Source of the DNA: Pseudomonas oleovorans subsp. oleovorans
Lineage (GTDB): Bacteria; Pseudomonadota; Gammaproteobacteria; Pseudomonadales; Pseudomonadaceae
Length of the DNA stretch: 64,000 nt
Reading direction: 5' to 3'
Assembly: GCF_002197815.1 (NCBI RefSeq)
Contig: NZ_NIUB01000008.1
Location: 1-64,000, forward strand
Shown piece after piece: positions 44,796 through 54,263 of the stretch. The notes under the pieces were generated by a model that was not told the DNA's origin, made no database searches, and saw nothing but the letters and a program-made list of their open reading frames with translations. A program made the position numbers and the translations under genes. Position 1 is the stretch's first letter; the number at the start of each line of letters is the position of its first letter.

Positions 44796-45932
44796 TTACG
44801 AATCACGACGCAGATCTGGCGGGATGGGCAAATCCGGTAACGGGCCGGGGCGCTTGCCCTTGCCGGCCTGGTACTGACGCAACTGATAGACGTAGGCCAG
44901 CACCTGCGCCACCGCCAGATAGAGACCGGCGGGGATTTCCTGATCGAGTTCGGTAGAGTAGTAAACGGCCCGCGCCAGCCCCGGTGATTCCAACACCATC
45001 ACCTTGTGCTCCTGGGCGATCTCACGAATCTTCAGCGCCAGGAAGTCGCCGCCCTTGGCCAGCAACAGCGGCGCCCCTCCCTTCTCCGGGTCGTACTTGA
45101 GCGCCACGGCGAAGTGCGTCGGGTTGGTAATCACCACATCGGCCTGCGGTACGGCCTGCATCATGCGGCGTTCAGCCATTTCACGCTGCAACTGACGAAT
45201 GCGTCCCTTGACCTCGGGTTTGCCCTCGGTGTCCTTGTACTCGTCGCGGACCTCCTGCTTGGTCATCTTCAGCTTCTGCTTGTGACTCCACAGCTGGAAT
45301 GGCGCATCCACGGCGGCGATCAGGATCAGGCCACAGGACAGCCAAAAAGCGCTCCAGCCGACCACCTTCAGACTGTGCAGGATGGCCGGCTCGATGGGCT
45401 CATTGGCGATGGCCAGCAAATCGTCCTGATCCACCGAAAGTACCACCAGCGCCACGGCGAGGATGACCAGGAACTTGGCCAACGCTTTGAGCAACTCGAC
45501 CAGCGCCTGAACCGAGAACATGCGTTTGAGCCCCGCCAGCGGATTCATCCGACTGGCCTTGGGCTGCAGTGCTTCCGTGGAAAATAGCCAGCCGCCCAAA
45601 GCGATGGGGCCGACGATAGAGGCGATCAGCAAGGCGATCAAGAATGGCTGCATCGCCAGCAGGGCTTCCTTGCCGGAAGCCAGCAGGTAAAGCGCCATGC
45701 TGCGCTCGCTCATCAACACCTCACGCGGCAGGCTGAAATTGCCGCGCATGATGTCCATCAGCACGTTGCCCATGTAGGCACCGAAGATAATCAGGGCCAT
45801 GGTGCCGGTGAGGGTGACCGCCAGGGTATTGAGCTCCTTGGAACGGGCGATCTGACCTTTCTTGCGCGACTCTTCAAGTCGCTTGCCTGTGGGTTCCTCG
45901 CTTTTGTCGGCACCGCTCTCGCTTTCGGCCAT
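44796..45932 (-). CDS. flhB: Flagellar export switch protein FlhB
   Basis: The 378-residue protein begins MAESESGADKSEEPTGKRLE, has four membrane helices and a C-terminal cytoplasmic domain with the autocleavage site VVITNPTHFAVALKYD. Cleavage between Asn and Pro switches export from hook to filament substrates on the FliK signal. It is last in the fliLMNOPQR-flhB run, two bases after fliR. Confidence 0.96.
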   Translation of the reverse strand: MAESESGADKSEEPTGKRLEESRKKGQIARSKELNTLAVTLTGTMALIIFGAYMGNVLMDIMRGNFSLPREVLMSERSMALYLLASGKEALLAMQPFLIALLIASIVGPIALGGWLFSTEALQPKASRMNPLAGLKRMFSVQALVELLKALAKFLVILAVALVVLSVDQDDLLAIANEPIEPAILHSLKVVGWSAFWLSCGLILIAAVDAPFQLWSHKQKLKMTKQEVRDEYKDTEGKPEVKGRIRQLQREMAERRMMQAVPQADVVITNPTHFAVALKYDPEKGGAPLLLAKGGDFLALKIREIAQEHKVMVLESPGLARAVYYSTELDQEIPAGLYLAVAQVLAYVYQLRQYQAGKGKRPGPLPDLPIPPDLRRDS

Positions 45933-45934
45933 GG

Positions 45935-46711
45935 CTACCTCACCAGAGCGAATTCACCCAGCTGCTGCAAAGCATCGCTGGCCAGCGCCTGGAACAGGCT
46001 GCCGAAATCGGAAAGGCTGATCCAGTAGATCACCAGGCCCAGGGCCAGCGTCAACGGGAAACCGATGGAAAAGATATTGAGCTGTGGCGCTGCGCGCGTC
46101 ATCACGCCAAATGCCAGGTTGATCACCAGCAACGCAGTCACTGCCGGCAAGGTCAACAGCAGGCCCGCGCCGATCACCCAACTCAGCTTGCCCGCCAGTG
46201 TCCAGTAATGGTTGACCATGAAACCCTGGCCGTAAGGCAAGGTGACGAAACTCTCCGCCAGAATCTCCAACGCCACCAGATGACCGTTGATCGCCAGAAA
46301 CAGCAGGGTCACCAGCATCAGCATGAACTGGCCAAGCACCGGCACCGACACGCCATTGGTCGGGTCCACCATGGAGGCGAAGCCCAGGCCCATCTGCATG
46401 GCGATAATCTGCCCGGCCACGGCAAACAGGTGGAAGAACAACTGCAGGATGAAGCCGAACATGGCGCCGATCAGCACCTGTTCAAGTATCAGCAACAGGC
46501 TGCGCAAGTTCAGCGCATCAACCTGCGGCATCGGCGGCAATACCGGCACCAGCACGATGGTGATGGCCAGCGCCAGATACAGGCGCACACGGGTCGGAAC
46601 CAGTTGGGTGCCGATGATCGGCATGACCATCAACATCGCGGCGATGCGGAACAACGGCAGCAGAAACTGGCCCACCCAGCTGCTGATCTGCGCATCGCTC
46701 AACTCCAACAT
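45935..46711 (-). CDS. fliR: Flagellar export gate protein FliR
   Basis: The 258-residue membrane protein with about six helices contains ALAITIVLVPVLPPMPQVDA, QMGLGFASMVDPTNGVSVPV and APQLNIFSIGFPLTLALGLV, typical of FliR. It forms the export gate with FliP and FliQ. It is 7 bases after fliQ. Confidence 0.95.
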   Translation of the reverse strand: MLELSDAQISSWVGQFLLPLFRIAAMLMVMPIIGTQLVPTRVRLYLALAITIVLVPVLPPMPQVDALNLRSLLLILEQVLIGAMFGFILQLFFHLFAVAGQIIAMQMGLGFASMVDPTNGVSVPVLGQFMLMLVTLLFLAINGHLVALEILAESFVTLPYGQGFMVNHYWTLAGKLSWVIGAGLLLTLPAVTALLVINLAFGVMTRAAPQLNIFSIGFPLTLALGLVIYWISLSDFGSLFQALASDALQQLGEFALVR

Positions 46712-46718
46712 GGCACCC

Positions 46719-46988
46719 TCAGCCGATCAGGTAGGGAATGTTCTGGATCAGCGTCTGGGTGTACTCCATCAGCTGACTGACCAGCCAGGGGCCGGCCCAG
46801 ATCAGGGTAACCAGCATCACGATCAGGCGCGGCAGGAAGCTCAGCGTCTGTTCGTTGATTTGCGTGGCCGCCTGGAACATGGCCACGATCAACCCCACCA
46901 CCAGACTCGGCACCACGGCCAGACCGACGATCAGCACGATCAGCCAGAGCGCTTCACGAAACAGATCAACCGCAACCTCGGGAGTCAT
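46719..46988 (-). CDS. fliQ: Flagellar export gate protein FliQ
   Basis: The 89-residue two-helix protein begins MTPEVAVDLFREALWLIVLI and includes the conserved ATQINEQTLSFLPRLIVML. The ATG at 46988 matches relatives; an open frame to 47048 is discarded. Confidence 0.95.
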   Translation of the reverse strand: MTPEVAVDLFREALWLIVLIVGLAVVPSLVVGLIVAMFQAATQINEQTLSFLPRLIVMLVTLIWAGPWLVSQLMEYTQTLIQNIPYLIG

Positions 46989-46999
46989 CATCAGCCTCG

Positions 47000-47785
47000 C
47001 TATAAGGTGCCGAAACTGGCGGCCAGTGTGCCCATGATCAGCGCCCAACCATCGACCAGGACGAACAGCATGATCTTGAACGGCAAAGAGATGATCAGTG
47101 GCGAGAGCATCATCATGCCCATCGCCATGAGGATACTGGCGACCACCATGTCGATGATCAAAAACGGGATGAAGATCATGAAGCCGATCTGGAACGCGGT
47201 CTTCAGCTCGGAGGTGACGAAGGCCGGCACCAGAATGGTCAGCGGCACGTCCTCCACGCTGGCCAGGTCGGTGCGTTTGGACAGCCGCACGAACAGGGCC
47301 AGGTCGCTCTCACGGGTCTGCGCCAGCATGAAGTCGCGAATCGGCACCTCTGCCCGGCTCAGCGCTTCTTGAGCGATGATTTCCTCGTTCAGGTAGGGCT
47401 GCAGGGCATCGGTGTTAATCCGGTCGAAGATCGGCGCCATGATGAACATCGTCAGAAACAGCGCCAAGCCAACGAGAATCTGGTTCGAGGGGGTCTGCTG
47501 CAGACCCAGGGCCTGACGCAGGATGGAAAAGACGATGATGATGCGGGTGAAGCTGGTCATCAGCATGACGAACGCCGGTATGAAACTCAGCGCCGTCATG
47601 ATCAGCAAAATCTGCAGGCTGACCGAATATTCCTGCTGCCCCTCGGCATCCGTCGACAGGGTAATAGCCGGGATCGACAATGGGTTGCTGCCCTGCTGAA
47701 TCAGCGAACTGGCACTCGGCGGATCTTCGGCGAACGCCAGTGAAGCAGCCAGGCTCAGCAGCACTACCAGCAACAAACGCAACAT
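47000..47785 (-). CDS. fliP: Flagellar export gate protein FliP
   Basis: The 261-residue protein has a cleavable signal peptide ([18 protein letters not shown]) and four membrane helices. Signature motifs: [40 protein letters not shown] and [12 protein letters not shown]. Its ATG shares one base with the fliO stop. Confidence 0.96.
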   Translation of the reverse strand: MLRLLLVVLLSLAASLAFAEDPPSASSLIQQGSNPLSIPAITLSTDAEGQQEYSVSLQILLIMTALSFIPAFVMLMTSFTRIIIVFSILRQALGLQQTPSNQILVGLALFLTMFIMAPIFDRINTDALQPYLNEEIIAQEALSRAEVPIRDFMLAQTRESDLALFVRLSKRTDLASVEDVPLTILVPAFVTSELKTAFQIGFMIFIPFLIIDMVVASILMAMGMMMLSPLIISLPFKIMLFVLVDGWALIMGTLAASFGTL

Positions 47786-48216
47786 CAGGATTTGTCCTTC
47801 TGATCCTTGCCCAGCAGCTCCATCAGGCGCTGGGCAAACTCCGGCGTAGCGGGCTCGGCATCGGACAGGTGCACGGGCTCCTTGAGCACATGCAGAGGCG
47901 CGATACGCCCGGCAGACAATCCCAGCAGAATCTGCTCGTTGCCCACCTGCACCAGCACCAGGCGATCACGCGGCCCCAGCGGTTGCGTGGCCAACAGCTT
48001 GATCACCTGCCCGCTGCGTGGCGCCAGTTGCTGCACGCGGCGTAGCAGCCAGGCCAGGACGAAGATCAGGCCGATGACCAGCAGCAACCCCAGCAGCAAC
48101 TGCCCCAACTGGCCGGCCACATCGCTGCCGGCCATGGGCGTGGCGGCCTTGTCCGCAGGCTCGGCTGCCAGCGCAAACCCGGGCAGCGCAAGCAACAACG
48201 CTAAAAGTCGGGCCAT
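47785..48216 (-). CDS. fliO: Flagellar export assembly factor FliO
   Basis: The 143-residue protein has an N-terminal signal-like segment ([17 protein letters not shown]), one membrane helix ([20 protein letters not shown]) and a small cytoplasmic domain ([29 protein letters not shown]). It stabilises FliP during gate assembly. It is 2 bases from fliN. Confidence 0.93.
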   Translation of the reverse strand: MARLLALLLALPGFALAAEPADKAATPMAGSDVAGQLGQLLLGLLLVIGLIFVLAWLLRRVQQLAPRSGQVIKLLATQPLGPRDRLVLVQVGNEQILLGLSAGRIAPLHVLKEPVHLSDAEPATPEFAQRLMELLGKDQKDKS

Positions 48217-48218
48217 GA

Positions 48219-48695
48219 TCAGCGCAGCTTCTTGATACGTTCGCTGGGGCTGATCACATCCGTCAGGCGGATGCCGAACTTCTCGTTGACCACCACCACC
48301 TCGCCGTGAGCGATCAGGGTGCCGTTGACCAGCACATCGAGCGGCTCACCGGCCAGACGATCCAGTTCGATCACCGAGCCCTGATTGAGCTGCAGCAGGT
48401 TGCGGATAGTGATATCGGTGTTGCCCACTTCCATGGAGATAGACACTGGAATATCCAGAATCACGTCCAGATTGGGCCCATCCAGAGTGACCGGCAGATT
48501 GCTGGGAGACGGCGCACTGCCGAACTCTTCCATCGGCGCACGCGGAGCGGCCGGTGCCGCAGGCGCAGGAGTCTCCTGCGCAGCCAGCATCGCATCGATG
48601 TCGTCCTGCCCGGCATCGCCCGCCTCGGCCAGCGCTGCCGCCCACTCATCGGCCAGAGCCTGTTCCTCGGGAGAGGTATTTTCTTCGTCTGCCAT
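48219..48695 (-). CDS. fliN: Flagellar motor switch protein FliN
   Basis: The 158-residue protein has an acidic Ala/Pro-rich N-terminus and a C-terminal SpoA domain: VILDIPVSISMEVGNTDITI, then GSVIELDRLAGEPLDVLVNG and GEVVVVNEKFGIRLTDV. It forms the lower C-ring and binds FliH. The 70-base gap to fliM is the largest in this run. Confidence 0.96.
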   Translation of the reverse strand: MADEENTSPEEQALADEWAAALAEAGDAGQDDIDAMLAAQETPAPAAPAAPRAPMEEFGSAPSPSNLPVTLDGPNLDVILDIPVSISMEVGNTDITIRNLLQLNQGSVIELDRLAGEPLDVLVNGTLIAHGEVVVVNEKFGIRLTDVISPSERIKKLR

Positions 48696-48765
48696 CGTTT
48701 TTCCTCGCCTGGCTTCAGCTATTCGCTCACATCGGGCCTAGCGGCCCTGAAGCATGACCAGCACT

Positions 48766-49737
48766 TCAGCGCTGGCGTTCGATTGGTTCCAGCACCTGCA
48801 GGGCCAGATTGCCCTTGTGCGCCCCCAGCTTGACCTTGAAGGTCGGCACACCGTTGGCGCGCATGACCACATGCTCCGGCAATTCCACCGGAATCACATC
48901 GCCCGGCTGCATGTGCAGGATGTCGCGCAACTTCAACTGGCGGCGCGCGACCGTGGCCGCGAGCGGCACGCTGACATCGAGGATGTCCTCACGCAGCGCC
49001 TTGATCCAGCGCTCGTCCTGATCGTCGACATCGGACTGAAAGCCGGCATCGAGCATCTCGCGGATCGGTTCGATCATCGAGTACGGCATGGTGATATGCA
49101 GGTCACCACCACCGCCGTCGAGTTCGATATGGAAGGTCGACACGACCACCACCTCGCTCGGGCTGACGATATTGGCCAGCGCCGGGTTGACCTCGGAGTT
49201 GACGTACTCGAAGTTGATATCCATCACCGCGTGCCAGGCCTCACGCAGGTCGACGAACGCCTGGTCGAGCACCATGCGCACCACGCGCAGTTCGGTGGGG
49301 GTGAACTCGCGCCCCTCGATCTTGGCGTGACGGCCGTCACCGCCAAAGAAATTGTCGACCAGCTTGAATACCAACTTGGCATCGAGGATGAACAGACCGG
49401 TGCCGCGCAACGGCTTCATCTTCACCAGGTTGAGACTGGTAGGCACGTACAGCGAATGCACGTATTCGCCGAATTTCATCACCTGCACACCACCGACGGC
49501 GACGTCGGCCGAGCGGCGCAGCAGGTTGAACATGCTGATACGGGTATAACGAGCGAAACGCTCGTTGATCATCTCCAGGGTCGGCATGCGTCCACGGACG
49601 ATGCGATCCTGACTGGTCAGGTCATATTGCTTGACGCTACCCGGCTCGGCAGCGTCCTCGGTTTCCACCAGGCCGTCATCGACGCCATGCAACAGCGCAT
49701 CGATCTCGTCCTGGGAAAGCAGGTCTTGCACGGCCAT
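48766..49737 (-). CDS. fliM: Flagellar motor switch protein FliM
   Basis: The 323-residue protein has the N-terminal CheY-P-binding motif LLSQDEIDALLHGVDDG, the middle domain (RMPTLEMINERFARYTRISM, VGGVQVMKFGEYVHSLYVPT) and a C-terminal SpoA domain (MQPGDVIPVELPEHVVMRAN). It is 12 bases after fliL. Confidence 0.97.
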   Translation of the reverse strand: MAVQDLLSQDEIDALLHGVDDGLVETEDAAEPGSVKQYDLTSQDRIVRGRMPTLEMINERFARYTRISMFNLLRRSADVAVGGVQVMKFGEYVHSLYVPTSLNLVKMKPLRGTGLFILDAKLVFKLVDNFFGGDGRHAKIEGREFTPTELRVVRMVLDQAFVDLREAWHAVMDINFEYVNSEVNPALANIVSPSEVVVVSTFHIELDGGGGDLHITMPYSMIEPIREMLDAGFQSDVDDQDERWIKALREDILDVSVPLAATVARRQLKLRDILHMQPGDVIPVELPEHVVMRANGVPTFKVKLGAHKGNLALQVLEPIERQR

Positions 49738-49749
49738 CTTCGGCTCCCG

Positions 49750-50265
49750 CTACTGCAACACGAAATTGGTGAACAGCACCTGCTCGACCACGGTGCTGCC
49801 GGTTTCCTTCTGCGCCAGCTCCTGCACGCTGGCCAGCGCCAGCTGCAGGAGCATCTCCTTGCCCAGCGGCGTTTGCAGCGCGGCAAAATCCTGGCCGGAC
49901 AGCAGCATCACCAGGCGGTTGCGCAATACCGGCATATGCACCTTGAGCTTTTCCATGCCGGCGCTATCGCGGCTCATCAAGGCCATGCTGACCTGCAGGT
50001 AGCGGGTACGATTCTGGTGATTGAAATTGACCACGAAGGCCGGCATCAGATCCTGGTAGATGGCCGGCTGGCGCACAGGCGCCGCCGCGGCCTCTGCCGA
50101 CTTGACCTCCTCGCTCTTGTCGCCCTTGCTGAAAATGAACCAGGTACTGCCCACGGAAAGGCCAACGGCCAGCAGCAGGCCCACCACGATCAGAATGATG
50201 AGTTTGAGCTTGCTCTTGCCGGTGGGTTGTCCGTCGGCAGTCGGTGCCGCTTCTTTCTTAGCCAT
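49750..50265 (-). CDS. fliL: Flagellar basal body-associated protein FliL
   Basis: The 171-residue protein has one membrane helix (LKLIILIVVGLLLAVGLSVG) after a charged cytoplasmic N-terminus, and a periplasmic domain ending VEQVLFTNFVLQ, as in the family. FliL supports stator function around the motor. It is first in the fliLMNOPQR-flhB run, behind an RpoN site. Confidence 0.95.
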   Translation of the reverse strand: MAKKEAAPTADGQPTGKSKLKLIILIVVGLLLAVGLSVGSTWFIFSKGDKSEEVKSAEAAAAPVRQPAIYQDLMPAFVVNFNHQNRTRYLQVSMALMSRDSAGMEKLKVHMPVLRNRLVMLLSGQDFAALQTPLGKEMLLQLALASVQELAQKETGSTVVEQVLFTNFVLQ

Positions 50266-50314
50266 GCCAATAATCCGTCAGTACCTACGTTCTTTCCGCA
50301 TTCAAAGGGTTAAG

Positions 50315-50331
50315 AGCAAGTGTTATGCCAG
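50315..50331 (-). promoter_or_regulatory. RpoN (sigma 54) promoter of fliL
   Basis: The minus strand reads CTGGCATAACACTTGCT: TGGCA at -24 and TTGC at -12, with GG and GC separated by ten bases. It lies 50 bases before the fliL ATG and after the fliK terminator. Confidence 0.82.
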
Positions 50332-50401
50332 CATATGAGCAGGCTTGTCTAACTCCGGGCCGCGGATTTAACAGCTCCAGCTGCCTGCTGTCACCCAAAA
50401 T

Positions 50402-50440
50402 GCATTCGCCCGAGCACCTTTCGGCAACCCGGGCGAATGC
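50402..50440 (-). terminator. Terminator after fliK
   Basis: GCATTCGCCCG pairs with CGGGCGAATGC (11-bp perfect stem, loop of about 17 bases), followed on the minus strand by ATTTTGGG. It separates fliK from the fliL promoter. The long loop and short T run make it a moderate-strength call. Confidence 0.65.
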
Positions 50441-50504
50441 AAGTCTAGCGGAGGAACACCGATCGTCGGCCATTGCCCAGTGTCGATACAGGCTTAACCG
50501 CCAC

Positions 50505-51731
50505 TCACGCGTAGTAGTCGACCAGCCCACGGCCAGCGGTCAAGCGCTCGCTGCGCACTTCCTGATGGGCACCAGGCTGCAACTCGTCACTGGCCAGCAG
50601 ATCATCCCGCGAGCCGGACCCACCGCGACCGCCCTCGCCCTGCCCCTGCCAGCCACGGTTAAGCGACTGATCGGAGACGTTGGCATCCGCCAGGTTCATG
50701 CCTTGCTGCGCGAACAGCTCACGCAGACGATGCATCTGCCCTTCCAGCGCTTCACGCACCCCGGCATTGGGGCTGGCGAAGGTCACCTGCGCCTGGTCCT
50801 GGGACAGGTTCACGCGCACTTCGAGACGCCCAAGATCTGCAGGGTCCAGCTGAATTTCGGCCGACTTGAGGTTCTGGCTGGAAAGCCACATGACACGATC
50901 CACCACCGCCTCACTCCAGCCGCCCTGTTGCATGGCGACCGGCTGACCGGGTACCAGTGGCAGGCGTTGCGCGGCGCCAGCCTGATGACTGAGCGCCTGC
51001 GTCAACGCATTGAGCTTGCTGACGAACTGATCGGGTCGAGTGGGCTGAGCGCTGTCCTTGAGACTCTCCAGGGCGTCCTTGGGCAGACTTTCAAGTGGCA
51101 GGTCCAGGGTCGGTTCTTCAGTGCTCTCGCCTGACTCCTCGCCTTTGCCCATGGCTGCCATGGCCGCGGCGAAGTCCGTGCTGGTCGCCACACGCGCGCT
51201 CTTGATCGCGGCATCCTGCGGGGCCTGGGCCTTGCTCGCTTCTTCTGCCGGCTGTTTGAGCAGCGCCAGCGGATCGAGAGCATCTTCCTCAAGCACTGGC
51301 TCAGCATTATCGGCAGCATCGCTGTTGGCACCGGTAATCACCAGCGCCGGCAGCGCCGACGACTCCTCGGTTAGCGGAGCATCGTCTACCTGCGCCTGGA
51401 TACCGCCCAGCGCCATTGCCAGCAACGGATCGAGCTCTTCTGCAGCGCCCTCCTGCGTCGGCAAGGAATTGCCGGGGGCGGCAACCGCAGGCTGCTCGGC
51501 GGCAGTTGAAGCGGCATCGGGCTCCCCTGCTGACGGCGCAGACTTCTGTTCCTGGCTGGTTTTGTCGGTACTGCCAGCGCGCTCGCCAGGCTTGGCCTGA
51601 CGCTCCTTGGCATATACCTCGGCAAAGCTGGAAGCACCGTTCTTGCTGGGTTCCGGCGCTTTGGCCGGCTGCTTCGCTTTGCTCTTCACCTCAGGCGTAG
51701 CCTGCAGGCGTAGGTCGGGCAACGCGGACAT
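50505..51731 (-). CDS. fliK: Flagellar hook-length control protein FliK
   Basis: The 408-residue protein has a long disordered Ala/Glu/Pro-rich N-terminal part (residues 1-260) and a C-terminal Flg_hook domain: VMWLSSQNLKSAEIQLDPAD, then LGRLEVRVNLSQDQAQVTFA and HRLRELFAQQGMNLADANVS. It sets hook length and triggers FlhB switching. It carries its own RpoN site upstream and a terminator downstream. Confidence 0.94.
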   Translation of the reverse strand: MSALPDLRLQATPEVKSKAKQPAKAPEPSKNGASSFAEVYAKERQAKPGERAGSTDKTSQEQKSAPSAGEPDAASTAAEQPAVAAPGNSLPTQEGAAEELDPLLAMALGGIQAQVDDAPLTEESSALPALVITGANSDAADNAEPVLEEDALDPLALLKQPAEEASKAQAPQDAAIKSARVATSTDFAAAMAAMGKGEESGESTEEPTLDLPLESLPKDALESLKDSAQPTRPDQFVSKLNALTQALSHQAGAAQRLPLVPGQPVAMQQGGWSEAVVDRVMWLSSQNLKSAEIQLDPADLGRLEVRVNLSQDQAQVTFASPNAGVREALEGQMHRLRELFAQQGMNLADANVSDQSLNRGWQGQGEGGRGGSGSRDDLLASDELQPGAHQEVRSERLTAGRGLVDYYA

Positions 51732-51768
51732 GGACGCTCTCCGTCTGATGGGTCGTGACAGGATCAGA

Positions 51769-51784
51769 GCAAAGGGCGGGCCAA
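51769..51784 (-). promoter_or_regulatory. RpoN (sigma 54) promoter of fliK
   Basis: The minus strand reads TTGGCCCGCCCTTTGC, with ten bases between GG and GC. It matches TTGGCACG-N4-TTGC except A to C at one -24 position. It lies 38 bases before the fliK start. Confidence 0.72.
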
Positions 51785-51798
51785 CTCGTGAAACGGCG

Positions 51799-52152
51799 TC
51801 AGACGCGATAGCGCTGACGCTCGGATTTGAACAGGATGCGCACGATGGCGAACTCGCGCTCGATCTGCTCGATCAGCGCCGGGGCCAGGTCCAGGGCCTC
51901 GCGCCGCCCCGCGTCTTCGAGTTCCTTGCACAAGCTGGCTAGAAGCACCGCTCCCATGTTGCTACAGCTGCCCTTGAAGCTGTGCGCAGCCAGGCGCAAG
52001 CCCTGCGCATCCCCCTCGGTCGCAGCCACATGCAGCAGACGCAGACGCTCCTCGGAATCGGCCACGAAGGTATCGAGCAGAATCGGGTATTCGTCCTCCA
52101 TGACGTCCTGCAGGGCCGCCAGGACGGCTTCGTCGAGATGGATATCGGACAC
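51799..52152 (-). CDS. Histidine phosphotransfer (Hpt) domain protein
   Basis: The 117-residue helical protein has the Hpt signature LAAHSFKGSCSNMGAVLLAS, with the phosphorylatable His. The start is the GTG at 52152 (VSDIHLDEAVLAALQ) behind AGGGAG; a longer frame overlaps the upstream gene. It is next to a response regulator with a phosphatase output, so it may phosphorylate that receiver. Which kinase feeds it is unknown. Confidence 0.86.
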   Translation of the reverse strand: MSDIHLDEAVLAALQDVMEDEYPILLDTFVADSEERLRLLHVAATEGDAQGLRLAAHSFKGSCSNMGAVLLASLCKELEDAGRREALDLAPALIEQIEREFAIVRILFKSERQRYRV

Positions 52153-52181
52153 CGGGTCACTCCCTGAACAACAGCGTCGCA

Positions 52182-53870
52182 TTATGCCTCAGAGGACCAG
52201 CAAAACTCCACGCTGACTCCCTGGCCAACCGGGGCAATCTGGAAACCATCGCAGAGCTGACGAACCAGGGCAAGACCGCGACCACACAGGGCTTCGTCAC
52301 CAAGCGCCATGACGGTGAGCGGATCGAATCCGGGACCACTGTCCTCGACCCGGACGATCAGTCGCCCTCCCCCTTCTTCCGGCAGCATCTGCAAATGAAA
52401 TCGTACATAGCCATCCTGCAAGGACGCCAGACGCAGACGTCGCTCCCGATAATACTCGGCAAAGCCGCTGGCATTCTGCTTGAGCGAGGAGTCCAGCCCC
52501 ATTACCCCATGCTCCAGGGCATTGGAATAGAGCTCGGCGAGCACGGTATACAGCTCACCACCACGCGGCCGCAACGCCCGCACGTCCAGCAGCAGCTGCA
52601 GCAAAAATGGCAGTGGGTTGAAGTGACGCAGGCTCAGCGCTCGAAACTCGAAACTGGCCGACCAGTCCATCACGCTGCCCTGACCGCTGTCGGCAAAGGC
52701 CAGTGGGCGAGGATGCTCGTCGTCTTCGGCCAAGCCGACCTGAACCATGCTGACGTCATCCTGTTGCTCGCCACGGAACGCCGCCAGCGCCAGCTGGATT
52801 TCCTCGAACAATGCCTGCGGTTGACGATTGGCGTCCAGAAGCTCGAGCAGGCGCGCCTCGCCGAATAGCTGCCCTTGCTGGTCACTGGCCTCGAGCACGC
52901 CATCACTGAGCAGAAAAATACGATCTCCCGGCGCCAGCGGATAGACCTCACAGCGATCACTGAACGCCGCTGGTTCGAGGATTCCCAGGGGCAGATGGCG
53001 TGACACCAATGACTGACGCGGGCGACCATCGCCATGTAGCAGGTAGCCATCTGGCAACCCACCACTCCACACCTCGAGCAAGCCTCGCTTGCTGCTGATA
53101 TTGAGCACGGTGGCGCAGCAGAAAACGCCCACCGGAAGGATGCGCTTGAGCTTGGCGTTGATCTCGCGAAGGATCTCGGCAAGGGCATGACCTTTGGCCG
53201 TCATGCCGTAGAACACCTCGGCCAGCGGCATCGCGCCAATAGCCGCCGGCAAACCATGACCGGTGAAATCGCCCAGCATCACGTGCATGCCGCCAGACGG
53301 TTTGTACGCCGCCAGCAGCAAATCACCATTGAACAGCGCGTAGGGCGACTGCATGTAACGGATGTTCGGCGCATCCAAACAGCCGGAATGCGCCACCTTG
53401 TCGAATACGGCCTTGGCAACGCGCTGCTCACGCAGCAGATGCTCGTTGTGCCGGGCGATCAGGTCGCGCTGTTGCAATACCGTGTCGTGCAGACGGCGCA
53501 GACGATACATCGCCCCGATCTTGGCCTCGAGTATCACCCGGTTATAGGGCTTGGCGAGAAAGTCGTCGCCACCGGCCTCGAGACAGCGTACCAGCGCCTC
53601 ACCCTCGGTCAGCGAAGTGAGGAAGATGATCGGCACCAGCGCTTCACCAGCCTTCTGCTTGATGCGCCGGGCGGCCTCGAAACCATCCATCACCGGCATC
53701 AACGCATCCATCAACACCAGTTGTGGACGCGCCTGCTCGAACAGCGCGACGGCTTCCAGGCCATTGCTGGCGGTGAGCACACGATGCCCCTGACGACTGA
53801 CGATGGTGGACAACAGCATGCGGTCGGCCGCGTTGTCCTCGGCGATCAGAATGGCAAGTCGCTCAGGCAT
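52182..53870 (-). CDS. Response regulator with PP2C phosphatase and HATPase (anti-sigma kinase-like) domains, HsbR-like
   Basis: The 562-residue protein has three domains. A receiver (residues 1-125; AEDNAADRMLLS, phospho-Asp in VLMDALMPVMDGFE) is followed by a coiled coil (130-160), then a SpoIIE/RsbU-type PP2C phosphatase (170-390; GDFTGHGLPAAIGAMPLAEV, LLSDGVLEAS, EQQDDVSMVQV) and a C-terminal HATPase of the anti-sigma/RsbW class (about 420-560; ELYSNALEHGVMGLDSSL, VEDSGPGFDPL). This is the architecture of HsbR, which (de)phosphorylates a STAS antagonist. The STAS partner gene is two bases upstream. Confidence 0.9.
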   Translation of the reverse strand: MPERLAILIAEDNAADRMLLSTIVSRQGHRVLTASNGLEAVALFEQARPQLVLMDALMPVMDGFEAARRIKQKAGEALVPIIFLTSLTEGEALVRCLEAGGDDFLAKPYNRVILEAKIGAMYRLRRLHDTVLQQRDLIARHNEHLLREQRVAKAVFDKVAHSGCLDAPNIRYMQSPYALFNGDLLLAAYKPSGGMHVMLGDFTGHGLPAAIGAMPLAEVFYGMTAKGHALAEILREINAKLKRILPVGVFCCATVLNISSKRGLLEVWSGGLPDGYLLHGDGRPRQSLVSRHLPLGILEPAAFSDRCEVYPLAPGDRIFLLSDGVLEASDQQGQLFGEARLLELLDANRQPQALFEEIQLALAAFRGEQQDDVSMVQVGLAEDDEHPRPLAFADSGQGSVMDWSASFEFRALSLRHFNPLPFLLQLLLDVRALRPRGGELYTVLAELYSNALEHGVMGLDSSLKQNASGFAEYYRERRLRLASLQDGYVRFHLQMLPEEGGGRLIVRVEDSGPGFDPLTVMALGDEALCGRGLALVRQLCDGFQIAPVGQGVSVEFCWSSEA

Positions 53871-53872
53871 GC

Positions 53873-54178
53873 TCAGCTGATCTTGAACAACTGCTCGAAG
53901 TTGGAGATGGCGAGGATCTTGCGCACGTCACTGCTGCAGTTGAGCAGGCTGATCTGCGCCGAATCGCCGCCAGCATGGTCACGCAACAACAACAGCATGC
54001 CCAGTGCCGAACTATCCAGATAGCTGGTGTCACGCAGGTCGACCTGATAACGCTTGGGCGTCAGGTTGACGCGCTCGTAGGCGTCACGAAATTCCTGGTG
54101 GGAGGCGAAGTCGAAGCGTCCTCGAATCACAATGGTCAGCTCTTGCCCGTCGGCCGAGGGCTGCGAGGTAATGGCCAT
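53873..54178 (-). CDS. STAS-domain anti-sigma factor antagonist, HsbA-like
   Basis: The 101-residue STAS domain has the phosphorylation loop RDTSYLDSSALGMLLLLRDH with the expected Ser. The ATG at 54178 (MAITSQPSADG) is chosen over a longer frame to 54256. With the next gene it forms a partner-switching module. In P. aeruginosa HsbA controls FlgM and biofilm/swimming decisions; here the module is embedded between fliJ and fliK. Confidence 0.9.
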   Translation of the reverse strand: MAITSQPSADGQELTIVIRGRFDFASHQEFRDAYERVNLTPKRYQVDLRDTSYLDSSALGMLLLLRDHAGGDSAQISLLNCSSDVRKILAISNFEQLFKIS

Positions 54179-54263
54179 GTCTACTCCTTTGTCGAGACTT
54201 TGCCAGATAGGGCAATTCACGCTTGAAGGTGTAGCATCTGGTCGGCGACGAAACAACCACTAT

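Noticed and set aside
48754..50313. 519-codon plus-strand frame
   Set aside because: It is a shadow of fliM and fliL, which are full-length and conserved.
52182..52339. Start of the Hpt gene upstream of 52152
   Set aside because: The longer frame to 52182 begins inside the end of the preceding regulator gene and adds residues (Arg/Cys-rich) unlike the family.
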